This document shows, piece after piece, positions 23,233 to 36,653 of a DNA stretch of 64,000 bases. Source of the stretch: Eutypella sp. D-1 (lineage: Eukaryota > Ascomycota > Sordariomycetes > Xylariales > Diatrypaceae). Numbering within the stretch: the first letter of the stretch is position 1; every line of letters starts with the position of its first letter. A model generated the notes under the pieces. The model did no database searches. It had not been told where the DNA came from and saw only the letters and a list, made by a program, of their open reading frames with translations. The translations under genes and the position numbers were made by a program. The stretch lies in assembly GCA_023313575.1 (NCBI GenBank), contig JAJTTP010000012.1, positions 62,001 through 126,000 of the forward strand. The letters run 5' to 3'.

Positions 23233-26200
23233 CTACGCATTATCGACGTCCAGGAGCAGCTTGGCGTCCCAGGCCTTCTTTGCCGTCCTGCGCAGGTTCT
23301 CCAGATCACCACTCATCTCGCACATCTGACGGAAGAGGCCGTCTTTGCGGTTAATGAGTTCATATGGGTGTGCAAACTCAACCACCTCGCCTCGGTCCAG
23401 TACTAACACCTTATCGTAGTCTGCAATCGTTGCGAGCCTGTGAGCGATCGTGATGATCGTGCTCTGCAGCTCCCGGATCGTGCCCTGGATCTTGGCATCA
23501 GTCGCATAGTCAATTGACGCAGTCGCCTCGTCCATCACGAGCACCCTGGGGTCCTTTAGCATCGCGCGGGCCAGACACAGGAGCTGGCGTTGACCCTGCG
23601 ACAGGTTGTTACCAGATTCGGAAACCGGAGACGAAAGGTCCAGGAAGATGTTCTTGTTGGTTGCAAGGGTCGGGCTCGTGGCCCCCGTTCCGGGAACATC
23701 GTCTCCATTATTCGGGACGGCATCGTTAGAAGTGCTAGAAGTCGATGACGGGAGTAGGTTCTGGCCGTTCATAGGCGTGATGGGAGTCTTCGGGGTCTCA
23801 TCAGGCCCAATAAGCTGGACCCTGCGAAGAGCCGTAAAGATTTCCTCGTCCGTGTAGAGCTCAAAGGGGTCTAGATTCGTCCGGATGGTGCCAGTGAATA
23901 ATGTCGGGTCCTGAGGAACGATAGTAATTGCTTCGCGTAGGTCCTGGAGGCCGATCGTGCCGATGTCCACGTCGTCAATCAAGATCTTCCCACGGTCGGC
24001 CTCGAGTGCGCGGAAGATAGCAAGCGTAAGGGAGCTCTTTCCAGCGCCAGTGCGACCGACGATACCAACTTTCTCACGGGGGTAAATTTTGAAACTGATC
24101 TTTTTCAACACAGGGTCGAGGTCTTCTCTATATCTTGTAGAGTATTCGAAGAATTCGACACTGCCATGGGCGGGCCAATTAGGGGGAGGCCGGCTGTATT
24201 CGACAATCGCATCGGCTTCCTGCTCCACGTCAAGATACTCCTTGACACGCTCCACGGCATTCATGTTTTGCTCATTAATGGCGTAGAGCCGGATGAGCCA
24301 TAGGATATTGTCCGAAAAGCTGATAGCGTAGCTTAGGGAGAGACCGGCGGAACCGGCATCAATCGTATCCATGCTGAGAATAACGAAAACACCCGCGAAG
24401 AAGGCTACAAAGTCACCGAGGAAGTCAGTTCGGACTGCTAGCCATCTGTTAGCGGCCCACAGGTAAATGAACGGACGCGCTTGCGTGTTGATTTTGGAAA
24501 GATTTTCCCTGACAAAGCGCCGTTCATCGCCGTAGGCACGGATGGTGGTCACACCGGAGAGTGTCTCGCCAAATTGTTGAAATAGAGGACTCCTGTTGAC
24601 TGATTCGAGTCGTTTTAGGTCTCTCGAGGCTCGGAGGTAGAATATCCCGACGAATATGTATAACACTGTTATGAAGACAGCTGCGATCAGGAAACCCGGC
24701 GTGACCATCGCGATGAGCACTACGGTGACCAAGATTCCCAGCGCGCAGCTCATAACTCCGACTGCAACGGGCGCTATTTCTTGATCTACGGCCTCGAGGT
24801 CCTTGCTGAAGCGGTTCATGAGCTGACCGAGCGGGGTGACGTCGAAAAACTTGAACTTGGCGCGGGCAACCGATGACATGAGCCAATTGTGGATTTTGCG
24901 GGACGCCGTCAGGGAACCGAAGAACAACCATAAGTCGCGAATCAGTGCGAGAAATGCGCTTACTATGCCAATCAACGCAAGCACGAGCAGGTAGTAATCA
25001 GCGTTGACGGTCGGCGCATCTGCAGTAGAGTACGTGGCCGGCATTCCTGCATTTCTGAAAAAGTCAAAGACCGGGGCAAAGAATGTCGGCGATGCTAAGG
25101 AGCTTATGGAAGCGTGTGAAGATGTGCTCAAGTGAAATCCGGAGACAACTTCCTGGACGTCATCCGTGTATTGGTTAGCCCACCGTCGGATCCAGAGATT
25201 CGATGCAACACTGCCAAGCTGCTGGCCGCCGAAGACGAGAATAGTAATGATCCAGAACCACCAAGAGCCCATAGCGTTGAGATAGAGTTTGATCACGGGC
25301 CATTTTACAGAGCCGGTAGCCTTTGTTTCCTCCATAGCGTCCTTCTGTTTTGAGTCTTTCTTCGGCTGACTAAGCCCGCTGCCATGGCCGCCATCATCCA
25401 CGAGGGTTGCGCCGCTCTCTTCGCCTACGCTAGAGGGGACTCTGGATGGCACACGGGAGACATGAGCAGATCCGGGCCGTGACTTGTTCTGTAACTCTTC
25501 ACCCAGCTTCCCCGACACAATGACTTCCGTGGCTGACCCTTGAATTTCGACCCTGCCATTATCGAGCAGCACGACGTAGTCCGCCGAGGGTACACAGAGC
25601 GTGGTGTTATGCGAAACGAGAATGCAAGTCCGATCTTTCATCAGAGGTCCGTTGATACAGTTATTGAAAATCCACTTGGCAGTATGCGAGTCGACGGCGC
25701 TAAGGCAATCGTCCAGGAGCAGGTGGCGGGAGCTCGAGTAGACTGCACGAGCTAACGAGATGCGCTGCTTCTGGCCACCTGAGAGTGAAATTCCATTCTC
25801 ACCAACCAGGGTTTCGTCGCCATTATCCAGGATCTCAAGATCACGTTCCAGGGCACACGCAACAATAACATCCCTGTATCTCTTCTCGTCATAAGGCGCA
25901 GCGAAGAGGATATTCTCCTTGATGTTCGCGTTTACCAACCAGGCGGTCTGGGCGACGTAGGCACAAGTCTCGGTGAGACCCGTTTCTGGGTCCGGTCTAA
26001 CATCTTCACGACTGCGTCCACCTGGAAGGTATACCTTGCCCTTAGCTAACGTCATCTCACCGAGCAAGGCCATGAGCATCGAGGTCTTTCCGGAACCAGT
26101 CGGACCGCAGATGATGTTCACTTTTCCGATCCTGAAATCGACATTGATGTCAAGCAGACGGAACGCTGCCAAATCATCATCAGCCGCAGCAGCACTCTTG

Positions 26201-28459
26201 GCTCCCCAGGTGAAGGTGGCGTTTCTGAACCCAATGACCCGGTTGCCGTTCTCGTCAATGTTATCCGGGCCTAGAAGCTCATACTTCTCAGTCTCGTCCT
26301 CGCTCAAGAACTCCTCGACTCGGTCCACCGAAACCTTCGCCTCCTGTACGTGCGCGATCATGTCTCCTATCTGATCTAGCGGGACCCGCAGTAGTAAGAA
26401 GAGTGAAATGGCAGTAAACGCCACTGAAGGATAGAGAGGCTTATGTTCGATCTTGGTGTAGACGAGAAAGGAGAAAAACGAGATAACAACCGGCACCGTG
26501 TTCCAAATAGCAACAGCGATTGACCAGATGATATAGCGTGTCCGCAAAGCCTTGAGTTCGGCGGTTCTCTTCTCGTCCACAATGGAAGAGAATCGTTGCT
26601 CCCACGCAAAATATTTGATAATCCTGATATTCTGTAATATCTCATTCGTCGTGTGGATTCGCTTGTCTGTGGCCTTCATGATCTTCTTTTGAGTATAGCC
26701 AAAGCCCTTCGCAAGCGCGATGTTGATAGGCAGGAGGAAGATCATGACGATGAGGCCGGGGATAGAACTAAGACCCATGACTCGCCAGAGAAGCGCGATG
26801 GCCACCACGAGCTGGGTAGGCGCACTTGCACATAGAAAATGCAGATAGGCTGTCACTTCCGAGACTTTGAAGCTGTCAACAGACATCAAGTTGATGATAG
26901 TTCCAAGATTAGCCTGGTCATCGCCCTCCTTGGCCGAGTCGTTCGTCGCAGCGCCTTCATTCGTGGAGCTCGCATCCTGGCTATCAGGTTTCTGAGCCTT
27001 TTTCTTTAATCCCAGGAACATTTTGACTTTATCGAATTTGGATGTCTTGGCGGCATCCTTCTTGCCCGCGTCACTTGAGGATTTCTCCTTGCCACTAGCT
27101 GCTTTCCGGCGGAGTGCCTTGGCGTATATCTCTCCTATGATGATAGCGCGAATCTGGATGCATATCTTGCGGCCAATCCACAAAGCCTGGCCATCAGCAA
27201 TAGATCGGACAATATCTGCGACCGGAAGGAGAATAACATAAAGCCATAAAACGTTCTTCGGGGCTCTCTCCGGCGTTTCGACGTATTGCAGGATAGCCTG
27301 GAGCAATAGCGTCGGCGCAAAGGTCAAGAAACCGGCAAATATCGCCCAGAGACACTGTAACGCTACCATACCACAGAAATACTTGATAAGATGTAGGGCT
27401 AGTGCGGTTGTCTTTTGCAATTGGCGGTAATCGGCGAGAACGACGGCGGCCTTGTCGCGCGGTAGTAGGTTCCAGACATCCTTGAGCTCGAGGGGTTCCT
27501 TGAAACCTTGCCACAGCATGGGCTCAATCCAGGCAAAGGTCATTAGAGAGAATACTGAAGCTAGGGGCTCACGCGAAGGTTCCATGCCGTTTTCAATCTC
27601 CACGACAACAGTCTTATTGCCTTTCCTAGTGGTCATGGCCACTGCAAATAAGAAAGTGGTCAGAGCGAATTCGACGATGATAAGGATCTGTGTGAGCTGA
27701 GAACTAGGGCGGATGAGCACGGAACGGAATAAGCTGATGGTGAACAGCCACTGGAAGCCGTAGATGGTGGCAGTATGATTCCATAACCGCGGGACCCGCC
27801 ACTTCGTATTGCCTAGAAACAAGCGGAGAGAAGTGAGGATAAAGGTGTACAACCAGCTTACGAGACCGACAGCAGCGGCAAGTCGACCATGGCCATCGTA
27901 CGTGCCGGTCACAAGGGCGATCACGTTAGTAGCAACCAAACCAAGTACGGCAAGCTCCTCAGCTACAACCAGTCCGTACTCGCCAACGGGAGTATCAGCC
28001 TGAACAATGGAGCCCTTGGTGGTGGTCCGGACGAGGGCAAGATGGCCACCACCATTGGCATTGATAGACAGAGCTTCATCTTCGTCGGTCTCTACGCGAG
28101 ATTCTTCCTCGGGCGGTAGGTCGGTGTGGTTGGCGTGGTTAGGGATCTCCTGGTAATCGGCGGTTCGAAGGGCTTTAACACGACGGTAGATGGCCTGGGC
28201 CACGAGCCGAGTAGAAGACAAGCATATTATGATTAGAGGGAATAAGACCTTGAGATAGCTATCCGATGGACACGGTTCGAGTCAGTACGAGGGGTTTAGT
28301 GCGCGGCAGAACCGGCGGGAAAGTGAACGCGGAAGTTCAATTTGAGAAGTCTTCTTACTCTATCTGAAAACACGTGCTGAAGTCGTCGACCTGCCAAACG
28401 GGCCACCGACAGGATGCGAAGTGGCCGTCATTCTCATGTCCGTGCCCGAGGCTACTCAT
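23233..28459 (-). CDS. ABCC-family ABC transporter (Ybt1-like full transporter)
   Basis: Two exons, 28459-28359 and 28258-23233, give about 1708 residues. The large frame has no ATG near its start. A GTAAGA donor at 28358 and a GGATAG acceptor with TACTGAC branch point connect it to an ATG-led exon whose translation includes CRWPVWQVDDFSTCFQI, typical of ABCC N termini. Extra N-terminal membrane helices precede two membrane-domain/nucleotide-domain halves. NBD1 has GPTGSGKT (about 750), LSGGQKQR (about 858) and LLLDDCLSAVD (about 879), with Asp instead of the catalytic Glu. NBD2 has GRTGAGKSS (about 1435), LSQGQRQ (about 1586) and VLVMDEATASID (about 1605), which is canonical. That asymmetry is usual in the ABCC/MRP class. 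Yeast Ybt1, of similar length, sits in the vacuole membrane and moves bile acids and other organic anions. The substrate here is unknown. Confidence 0.9.
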
Positions 28460-31400
28460 ATTGCGAAGCGTTTACCCAGACGCCCAGCTCATCGCCCTGG
28501 GAAAGCCTGAGGCAAGAAGTAGCCGATATAGACACAAATAAGAATTACTTATCTAATAAGAGAGGAAGGGCGGAAGTAAAGAAAACTTCTTGAAGTTGTA
28601 ATATCACTATCACGGGGTATCAATAAAAGAGTTTCTGACTCGCTTAGGGAAAAAAAGGTCAGCGATAGCGAGGAGAAACGAAAGTATGAGAAACCAGGTT
28701 ATGAAGGATATAGTATAGAAAGTGCGTGGATAATGAAGTTTGGGAACAGTGCCTGCTTCTTCTTCTTCTTATTGTTATCCTTCTTATTCTTCTTCTTGCG
28801 CTTCTACTCTCTACTCTTTCCTCTCTCTTCTTGGATATCCTCCTCCTATTTCCAGGCAGGCGTCATCCAGTAAATAGGTAAGGTCACGGGTTGGTAAGAG
28901 AAGGGACGAACGGTTAAAAAGAAAAGAAATAAAAAAACATACAGAAATAAAAATAGGAATAAAAAACAGATCACCCAAGAACTCGCGACTCTGACGACGG
29001 ACAGTCTAGAAAGTGAGCTAAAGGTGGTAGTTAGCGTTTATAGATAACCGGGTATGTACATACGGTAGGCGCTAGGTACTGTATAAAAGAACAGTTCTGA
29101 TGGTTTTGATGCATGCGACCTCAATCTCAAGTCGAGCTAGAGACCTTACTAGTCTGTTTATGGCTAACGCAAGTGTTTTGCAATTGGTACCTTTCGGGCT
29201 TTGGAATGGTGATCTCTGTACATTTCCACATACTACTAGTAATCTATACATGTTGATAGCTGTGGGTCATGACGCTATCTCCTAATCATGGTGGGGTAAG
29301 GTGGAACAGTGGAACATGCAGGCACAAGCGAAATGTGCGAAAGATACGCAGCCCGTCCATTGGTACTTATGTATCTACCTACATGTAGGGAATGACCATG
29401 ATATATCCAGAATTCATACATGTGAAATGTATTCTATATTCGCGCTTATGATGCAGGATTTTATAGCGTTGATAGGGAGATTCGTCAGTCTATATATTAA
29501 TTTTCTAGGCTATACACTGAGATGCATAAGTAGGCGTGAAAGGAAATGGTCCAGAACCACCACCAGACCGGTCGACCGCTCCTGCTGTCTACATAACTCT
29601 CTCCTTCGTATAACCCCCGGAGATGTTTATACATACAAAAGTACATATGTATCCTTGGCACCTGGGCACCTCTGCGGCCAAGATTGGTAGGTGGGGGGTT
29701 GGTAAACGCTTGGCATGTCCGCGACAGGAGGAGCATGGGTCTTTTGGATACCCGTGGACATCAACGGATCTGATAAGCCGACAGGCCGAGTGCTGATATA
29801 ATCACCGATATTCGCTCTCTTTTTTTGCTTCGGTTCGAGTCACCGTAACGAAATAATTACCTAGCAGCTTAGGTTGTCCTCACCGTATTTGCATCGGCTG
29901 ACCCGAGTGACCGATACCGCCATATGCAGTAGGGTCGGATCCATGGATACACACAACCTAGAGTACGAAGCACAGCATGTACTTATGCACTGTACTTTGA
30001 AAGAGTTACACTAAGGTCACCTTTCTGTGAAAGCCTCTATCTTGGTCAATTGATAGATACATGAATAATACCCATTATATTGACGTTGTTTCAACCGCGA
30101 TGAATCTGTCGGTACCCATAGACGAAAAGAATATCCGTAACTAGAGGAAGATCTTCCCAAGTTTGATGGAATCACTATCCAGCCAACCAGTCTCTTATAT
30201 CCGCGACACATTACTGCAATAATACCATTGAAGGCAAGTAAGTGCTTGCGATATTGTGGTTCCGGCCCGACCCATCTGTACATATGCGAGACAGCATCTT
30301 GTCACCGTCAGCCCCTGAGGGTTTTTCCGATCTTGTTTGACCTAGGTCGGAATTGAGTTCGTGCTAGCGTGAACAAGCCAGTGCAACCACCCGGTATGAC
30401 TTATTCGGGCTGGCGAATGTACCCGTTGTGACACCGCCGAGAACACCGGCGTAAAAACCCCCCAGGGCTGGGCATCCCGTCGGCAGTAACCACTCAAAAC
30501 TGGATATGTGACGAGAGACTGGAGATGGGATTCGTGTAAAAAGAAAGTGAGTATCTACCGGTGTACAAGATCTAGCGGTCGTGTTTCAGTTATTCGTGTA
30601 TGTGTATGTGTAAGTGCATGTGTAAGTGTATTTGTACGTGAACGTGTATGGGTACGGAGTAGCGTAGCACGACAACGTGCCCAGCGTCAATCGACCTTCC
30701 GAATCTAGGCGTCCTCAACTCACACTGGAACTTGCTCTTCAATGGATGGGCTCTTGACGGATTTCATCCTTCCCCTGTGTGTCTGTCTCCTACCCGGTAA
30801 TTACCCCTGTCCACCGCCCCGGATCACTAGGATCAAATCGCGGCCGGCATACGGGATACCCACTCACGAACTTCCGTAGCATGCAGATAGATAGATCACT
30901 AGGCCTCCTCCCTGGTTTTTCTCATCCACCGCCCCTTCTTTCACATTGCATGCCTTACAAATACACATCTTGCCATTGGGCGCTCTTCTCTCCCCAAGAC
31001 ACGCGAGCACGCATTCGCCCCATGGGGTCCTGCTGCTGCATACGACTACATATTACCTACGGGCGACTTGATGCAGGCCTGTCCGCCGAAACGGCACCTC
31101 GGTATGGGGGATAGGCGGTTGTCTGATTGGCCACGCGACGGCCCGTCTGATAGACAAGGAGCGAACCCGATGACTCTCCCATTGGGAAAGGGAATGGGGA
31201 GGAGGATATCCGATCCAAGGGCACCTGGGACAAACCCAAATCCTCGCCAATGCGCAATTTAACTAGCCAACCGAAGGGGTCGCTGATTACCTGCCTAGCC
31301 TACCTCGCCTGTACCTTAAAGCACGACGATCGTGGTTGTTTGTGGGGTCATGCGGCTCCTTGCGATCTAGGTGGGACCACGTCTGCATAGAGAGGAGGGG

Positions 31401-33827
31401 GGCGCTGCTCCAGGGTCGTCTTCTATCAACTAGCTCCCCTCTGCAACATCGCTTCACGTGAACAGTTCTATGCCGTGGCTTATCTCTATCCAGTTCCAGA
31501 ACTCCTCAGTGCATTTTCCCGTTCAAAACTTCGCGGGCTCCTTCCTCCCACGAGAAGCCGAAAACATGGCGGCGACCTGCTCGCCCTCCCTCCCCCCGAA
31601 CTGTGAAAGATATGCATGCAGGCAGGCTGGCAGCGAGCGAACGACCCAAGGCATCGGATACTCTACCCAGGAGAAGAATGACAGGTAATTCGAAAGGGAC
31701 ATGGGGTCGGGTGCGGCGGTGAAGAAATAGCCCCTAAAATGAGTAGATGAGTCACCCGCATATACCAAGCGAGCGAAGCCGGGACTATTCAACATCGCGA
31801 AACGCCTAGCCGGCCATGCGTTACTCCCACCAGAAGAATCGCAGACAGTCTTTGCATGGTAATGGCCCCTCAATGGCATGTCTCAGCCTTGATGCAGAGC
31901 AACCTGACGTGGCCTCCATTGTCACGGCCTGATTATCCCCCTTTATTTCTCAGGCTGGCTCGGCCAGCTATAATCTCAAGATGTGAGCAAGCCATTAAGC
32001 AGTCAAGCTGGCAGGAAGGTAAGCGGCGCCGCCGTTTTCGGTATTCCGAGTGCCTTCCCGGCCCCCGCTTCTGCACTCCGCACTTGGAACCGGTGAGAAG
32101 CCTGCCTCCCCCCGCGGGGGAGCTATTGTAAGCCAATAGGCCCATTGGGGGATCTAGGCAGGCTCTGGCAACCACAGGTAGCCCTCCTCACTTAAAGTCT
32201 AGTGTCTCGTTTTCCAAGGTGGCTGGCTGTGCGTAGTTGATATACTCCGGCATATTTAGTGATCACGTGTCGCTACTGGCCCAATAGCCGGGTAGGACGA
32301 TATATCTTTCGATGAGAGCGTAATGGGCAGGGGCCATTTACATACAAAGAAAAGGAACACTCCCTCACCAAGGTAAATATTCTAGAAAAAGACAGCAGGA
32401 GAGAAGAAAGGAAACAGCAGACGAGCCTGACCTTCCCTCAACCGCTCCCTGCCCCCTCCCTACTTATCTACTCGAATTATCATCCAACGAGAACCCACCT
32501 ATTGCAAAACCAACGCGTTCTGCACATGCAGGCGGCTTGATACGTCCTGTAGCTCTACGCGGTGACACTTTCCTGTGCGATGATAGCCTACCTGCCTGCC
32601 TGACGCGATGACGGTATACAGTGCCGAGCATGCCATGCCAACCGGGGCCTCAACGCCACGCCTGCAGTAGTTAAGCGAAAGCAGAAGAGACCGGGTTGAG
32701 GGGTTCGGATGGGTTAGAGGTACTAATCGATGCATGAAATCACAAATGGTAGAAGCTAGGTAAAGCCACTTCTCCTCCTGAGTACCGTACCAGAGCAATC
32801 AAGAAACAAGAATACAATATCGATCATCCTCTGAACGGAGCTCTGCAAGAGACTTCGTCAAGTAGTTCAGAGCCAGTCCTCGTAGATAACCGAAACAGCT
32901 TTGCCTGAAAACACCATACCGTAGTAGAATGGGGGGAATACCAGACCCAGACATGCATGAAAACCTACCTACATCCTCATCCACGATTCCTTCCTTCCAA
33001 GTGCCCCAAGCCAAGCCCCTCTTCACCATCTTCAGGTCTAGGATAAAGAAAGACTAAGGGGGTATCGCCACAGATCTCTTCATAAACCATGATCATAACT
33101 AACAGAGTAACATCGTCCTCCCATAGTGCGATTCTGTACCTCGATACACAAAACGTAGTACGATGGAGGGGGGGTGGCTGCCGCTGCCCACACTCACTTA
33201 TTCTGGATTACGGCTTAGGGCTCAACTCAGGGGAGTAGATCCTACATACTTCGAGGGGGGGACACTTGGTAACCCCCACCCAAGTAACCCGGGATCCCGG
33301 TTATAGGAGAGGCCAGAGCTCGAACGTGAGGTTGGTCCGGTGCGGTCAGTCCCATCCATATGGGGCTTCACATATCACACAGGCCAACGCTGGCACCGTG
33401 TGACGATGGCCTCCCGAGAAGTATTATGTCATTGGCTTTTGCCGAACCCACAACTGAGCTATGGCCGATGACCTCATAGCGGCGATCGTATAATTCCGAA
33501 GGACAGACAACATTTCACAGCGACGCAGGTCTTTTCATATCATGTATTGTTTTCACGTAGGCTAGATACACAAACCCTGTCTGGCCCGTCGCGTGATAGC
33601 GACGCGTCAGGCCGGGGAATGAACGCCGACCACCGCTTATGCATTTCCAAAGTTCCTTTCGCCGGACTGCATCCTTTTTTGTTTTCCCGATGAAACCTTT
33701 TTTCAGTTTTAAAACAAATCCGTATTGGTACACATCAGCTAAACATCGTCGTATTAAGTGGGTGGAAAATGCCGTCGTCGCGGTCGTTTAGTGGGTTCCT
33801 AGCAAAGAAGAGAAGGAATCACGGCTA
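28460..33827. other. Long gene-poor region
   Basis: About 5.4 kb with no supported gene on either strand. The first few hundred bases are the probable promoter of the ABC transporter gene, and a pyrimidine-rich tract lies at about 28755-28850. A degenerate TGTRTG repeat lies at 30591-30655. I found no transposase, reverse transcriptase or long terminal repeats. Confidence 0.5.
30591..30655. repeat. Degenerate TGTATG/TGTAAG repeat
   Basis: Roughly ten imperfect six-base units of the form GTGTAT or GTGTAA follow one another. This is a diverged simple repeat in intergenic DNA. Confidence 0.7.
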
Positions 33828-35707
33828 TTAGCCCATGATCATTCCCTTCATGCCGGCGAGGTCGCCTTCTTTGGCAGCGATTTCGAAGTAACCATAGATG
33901 ATCCTGTTTCAAGTTAGTATATCTCAACAATCGTTATACAATTAAGAGCAATGCAAAACTTACGTCACGGCAAGAAGGGTACCAGTACCCGAGCCGAGAG
34001 CACCCATGAGGTCACTGGCGACCGAGAGCGCACCAATGCAGGCACCGCCGAAAGCGGCCGCAGTGGGGATGATACGCTTGAGTTCCTTGTACATGCTCTG
34101 ATCGCGGTGGCCAGCCATAACAAGTCCCTGATCCTTCAATTGCTTGGCAACATCACGAGGGCTGGAACCTGAGACCTCGATCCAGGTCTTCGAGAAGATA
34201 GCGCAGGCAGTGAGCATGTAGGCGATGTAGATCAGGGTGTGAATGGGGTCGAGCAGGGCATCGCGCATGTTCAGAGGGGGGGACATGTAGTAGGCCAGTC
34301 CGGAGATAGCCTGGAGCTGCGAAGAGCCGTCCTTAGCCTCCCAGACACCGAAGAGACGGACGAGGAGGTTCTCGGAGAAGCGGGAGTAGAGCATCTGGCT
34401 GATCAGGAAGATGTTGGAGGAGAGGGCAGACTGCAGCATGATGGGCATGTTGGAAGTGTAGAAGAGACGGATGGGGTACGAGCCGCGAGCACCACGCTGG
34501 CGGGAAGACTTGACGGGGATCTCAACACGGAAGCCTTGGAGGTAGATGACGGCAGCGAAGACAGCGAGGGTGGCCAGCAGGTTCATGATGTTGGGGAGGT
34601 TCTGTCGGTAGAAAGCCTCCTGAAGGGCACGCTGCTTGTTGGGCCAGGTCATCAAGAGATGGAAGAGCGCGATAACAGCTCCCTCAAACTCGGGACCACG
34701 GCCGGTGTTGATCGAGGTAGGGGAGAAAGCCTTCCACATGATCGACTCGCAGATGTTAGTGGCAATAAAGAGAGAGATACCGCTGCCAAGACCGTATCCC
34801 TTCTGGAGCAGCTCATCAAGCAGAATGACGATCATGCCAGCGACGACGAGCTGGAGGATGAGGAGGAAGACAATACCGGCACCAAGGTCGGAGGGGGGAC
34901 CGTAGAGACCGGAGAAGACGTAGACGGTGGCAGTTCCGCAGGAGAGGATGAAGGCGAAGAGCTTCTGGGCAGTCTGGTAGAGCTCGCGGTCGGACTTGAG
35001 GTCGAGGTTGACGTCGATCATGTGGGTACCAGCGAGGAGCTGGAAGACCATACCGGAGGAGATAATTGGCGTAATACCCAACTCCATCAATGTTCCACGA
35101 TTACTCGCCATCATCATCCGCAGCCAGTACAGAGGATCGGAGGTGTCGGAGGACACGATACCGTACAGGGGCATCTGTGAAGAAGACACGAGTTAGTATG
35201 AGGCTCCACTCCTTATCACCAACTGATCTACGCCTGAGGGGACACGTAGAGGGATTCAGAGAGACAAAGCTACGATGTGAAACAACCTATCCATCGTGCA
35301 AATATGCTCTTCCGGAAACGCGACATATATACATATACTATATATATATATATATATATGAATTGCAATAAAAGGATTGCTTCTACTAACCTGGCTCATG
35401 ACCAAGAAGATCAATAGGGTGAGACCAGTCCACATCAACTTCTGGTTGAAGGGAACCTTGGTTTCGGGTTGTTGGACCTCGGGCAAGAATGCCACGAAGG
35501 GCTTCACGAGATCAAGAAATCTCACTGAGGGAGAGGACACCATGTCAGTTTTCCGCGCAACCGAGCAACCGAGACTCAATCAATGGCAGGCATTGCATTC
35601 TACATGCTTCGTCGCGTCGCATTGCGAGTTATAGCAGTAGGTAGCTTGGTTAGGGTCCTAAGGTAAGCTGGGAGGAAAAGGTACGATATGAACTTACGGC
35701 TACTCAT
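33828..35707 (-). CDS. sec61: Protein translocation channel Sec61 alpha subunit
   Basis: Pore subunit of the ER Sec61 translocon, which passes nascent proteins across or into the ER membrane with Sec61 beta and gamma. Four exons, 35707-35698 (only 10 nt), 35524-35391, 35174-33964 and 33903-33828, give exactly 476 residues, the usual fungal length. The N terminus reads [20 protein letters not shown], followed by [20 protein letters not shown]. The join at 35391/35174 gives [20 protein letters not shown], which matches the family perfectly. The last exon supplies [20 protein letters not shown] and the MIMG end. Ten membrane helices are expected. The tiny first exon and a TA-repeat-bearing second intron are notable. 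Nothing suggests loss of function. Confidence 0.97.
35339..35359. repeat. TA dinucleotide run inside sec61 intron 2
   Basis: About ten TA units lie within the intron between sec61 exons 2 and 3, well away from the splice sites. Confidence 0.85.
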
Positions 35708-36653
35708 GGTGACACAATTTCTACCAGAACGAAGAAGAAAAGAAAAAAAGAATTAAAGAACAGGTAATGGGTGAGCGACTAAAAGCCCTCTATGGTGAAC
35801 AAAAAGGGGAGACGAAAGGCTTGTCGCACAATCTCGTCGTTGTCGTCGTGAAGTTCGGGGGTTGAAAGGGAAAGGGAAAAAGGAAAGGGAAAAAGGAAAG
35901 GAGAGAATTATGGAAGGAAGAGAAGGAAGGAAGCTTCTAAAGGTAAGTGGTAAGTAAGTTAGGTTGTGTGGGAATGGGAAAATATAGAGAGAAACCTTCA
36001 CTAGAAGTACTAAAAGCAAGCTTGTAAGGTAAAAATAGGTAAGGTAAGGTAAGAACACCTTAGGTAGTAGGCCTTGTATGGGGACTTTCTGACTTGGACA
36101 GATCTGGCCTTCCCAACTTTTTACTTGTCTGGCATCAAAATTGGCAGTCGCCAGCTAGCTTTGAGTGCTTTGAGTGATGTGTCCAGAAAACAAATTCAAT
36201 TCAGTAATAGTGGAGTCTCCATACTTCGTACTTTAGTACCACCGTGGACTTATTAGTGTACTATCCATGGATGTATGGGAAGACTAAAGAAACACGTGAC
36301 CTTCTCTGTTCAATCTCTCAACCTAGTAAGTAAAAATATGCTTAATTTTCATCCAATTAGGTAATTGGACCCCGAATTTCAATTTCCATTTGACAGGGGT
36401 TGCATAAGGTTGGGGTTGAGGCTAGCCCTAATCTAGAAATCCTTCGAAAGCTTTCTTTCAGCCTCACTACACCAATTACTAAGTATGAAGTTGACAACTT
36501 TGAAATTGGTATGGTGGCTGATACAACTTGAAATAGTATCCACCAATGTGTGGCGCATTAAAAGCTTTCCAGGTACAACATCAAACTTTTGGAATTTTGG
36601 CGGCATTCAACACTATATCAATCAATCATCCTTTGATCTTCGTGCTTGGTTGC
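35708..36653. other. Divergent promoter region of sec61 and the tRNA isopentenyltransferase gene
   Basis: Spacer between two divergent genes. Purine-rich runs on the plus strand at 35730-35960 give a pyrimidine-rich sec61 leader on the transcribed strand. AAGGTA-type repeats lie near 36025-36060. An in-frame ATG at 36546 lies upstream of the likely starts of the next gene. Confidence 0.45.

Noticed and set aside
29821..29850. GGTTCGAGTC resembling a tRNA B box
   Set aside because: No A box or acceptor-stem pairing is found at the right distance.
34239..35180. Plus-strand frame of 313 codons across sec61
   Set aside because: Antisense to the highly conserved sec61 exon 3. The Glu/Asp/Gly-rich translation is a codon artefact.
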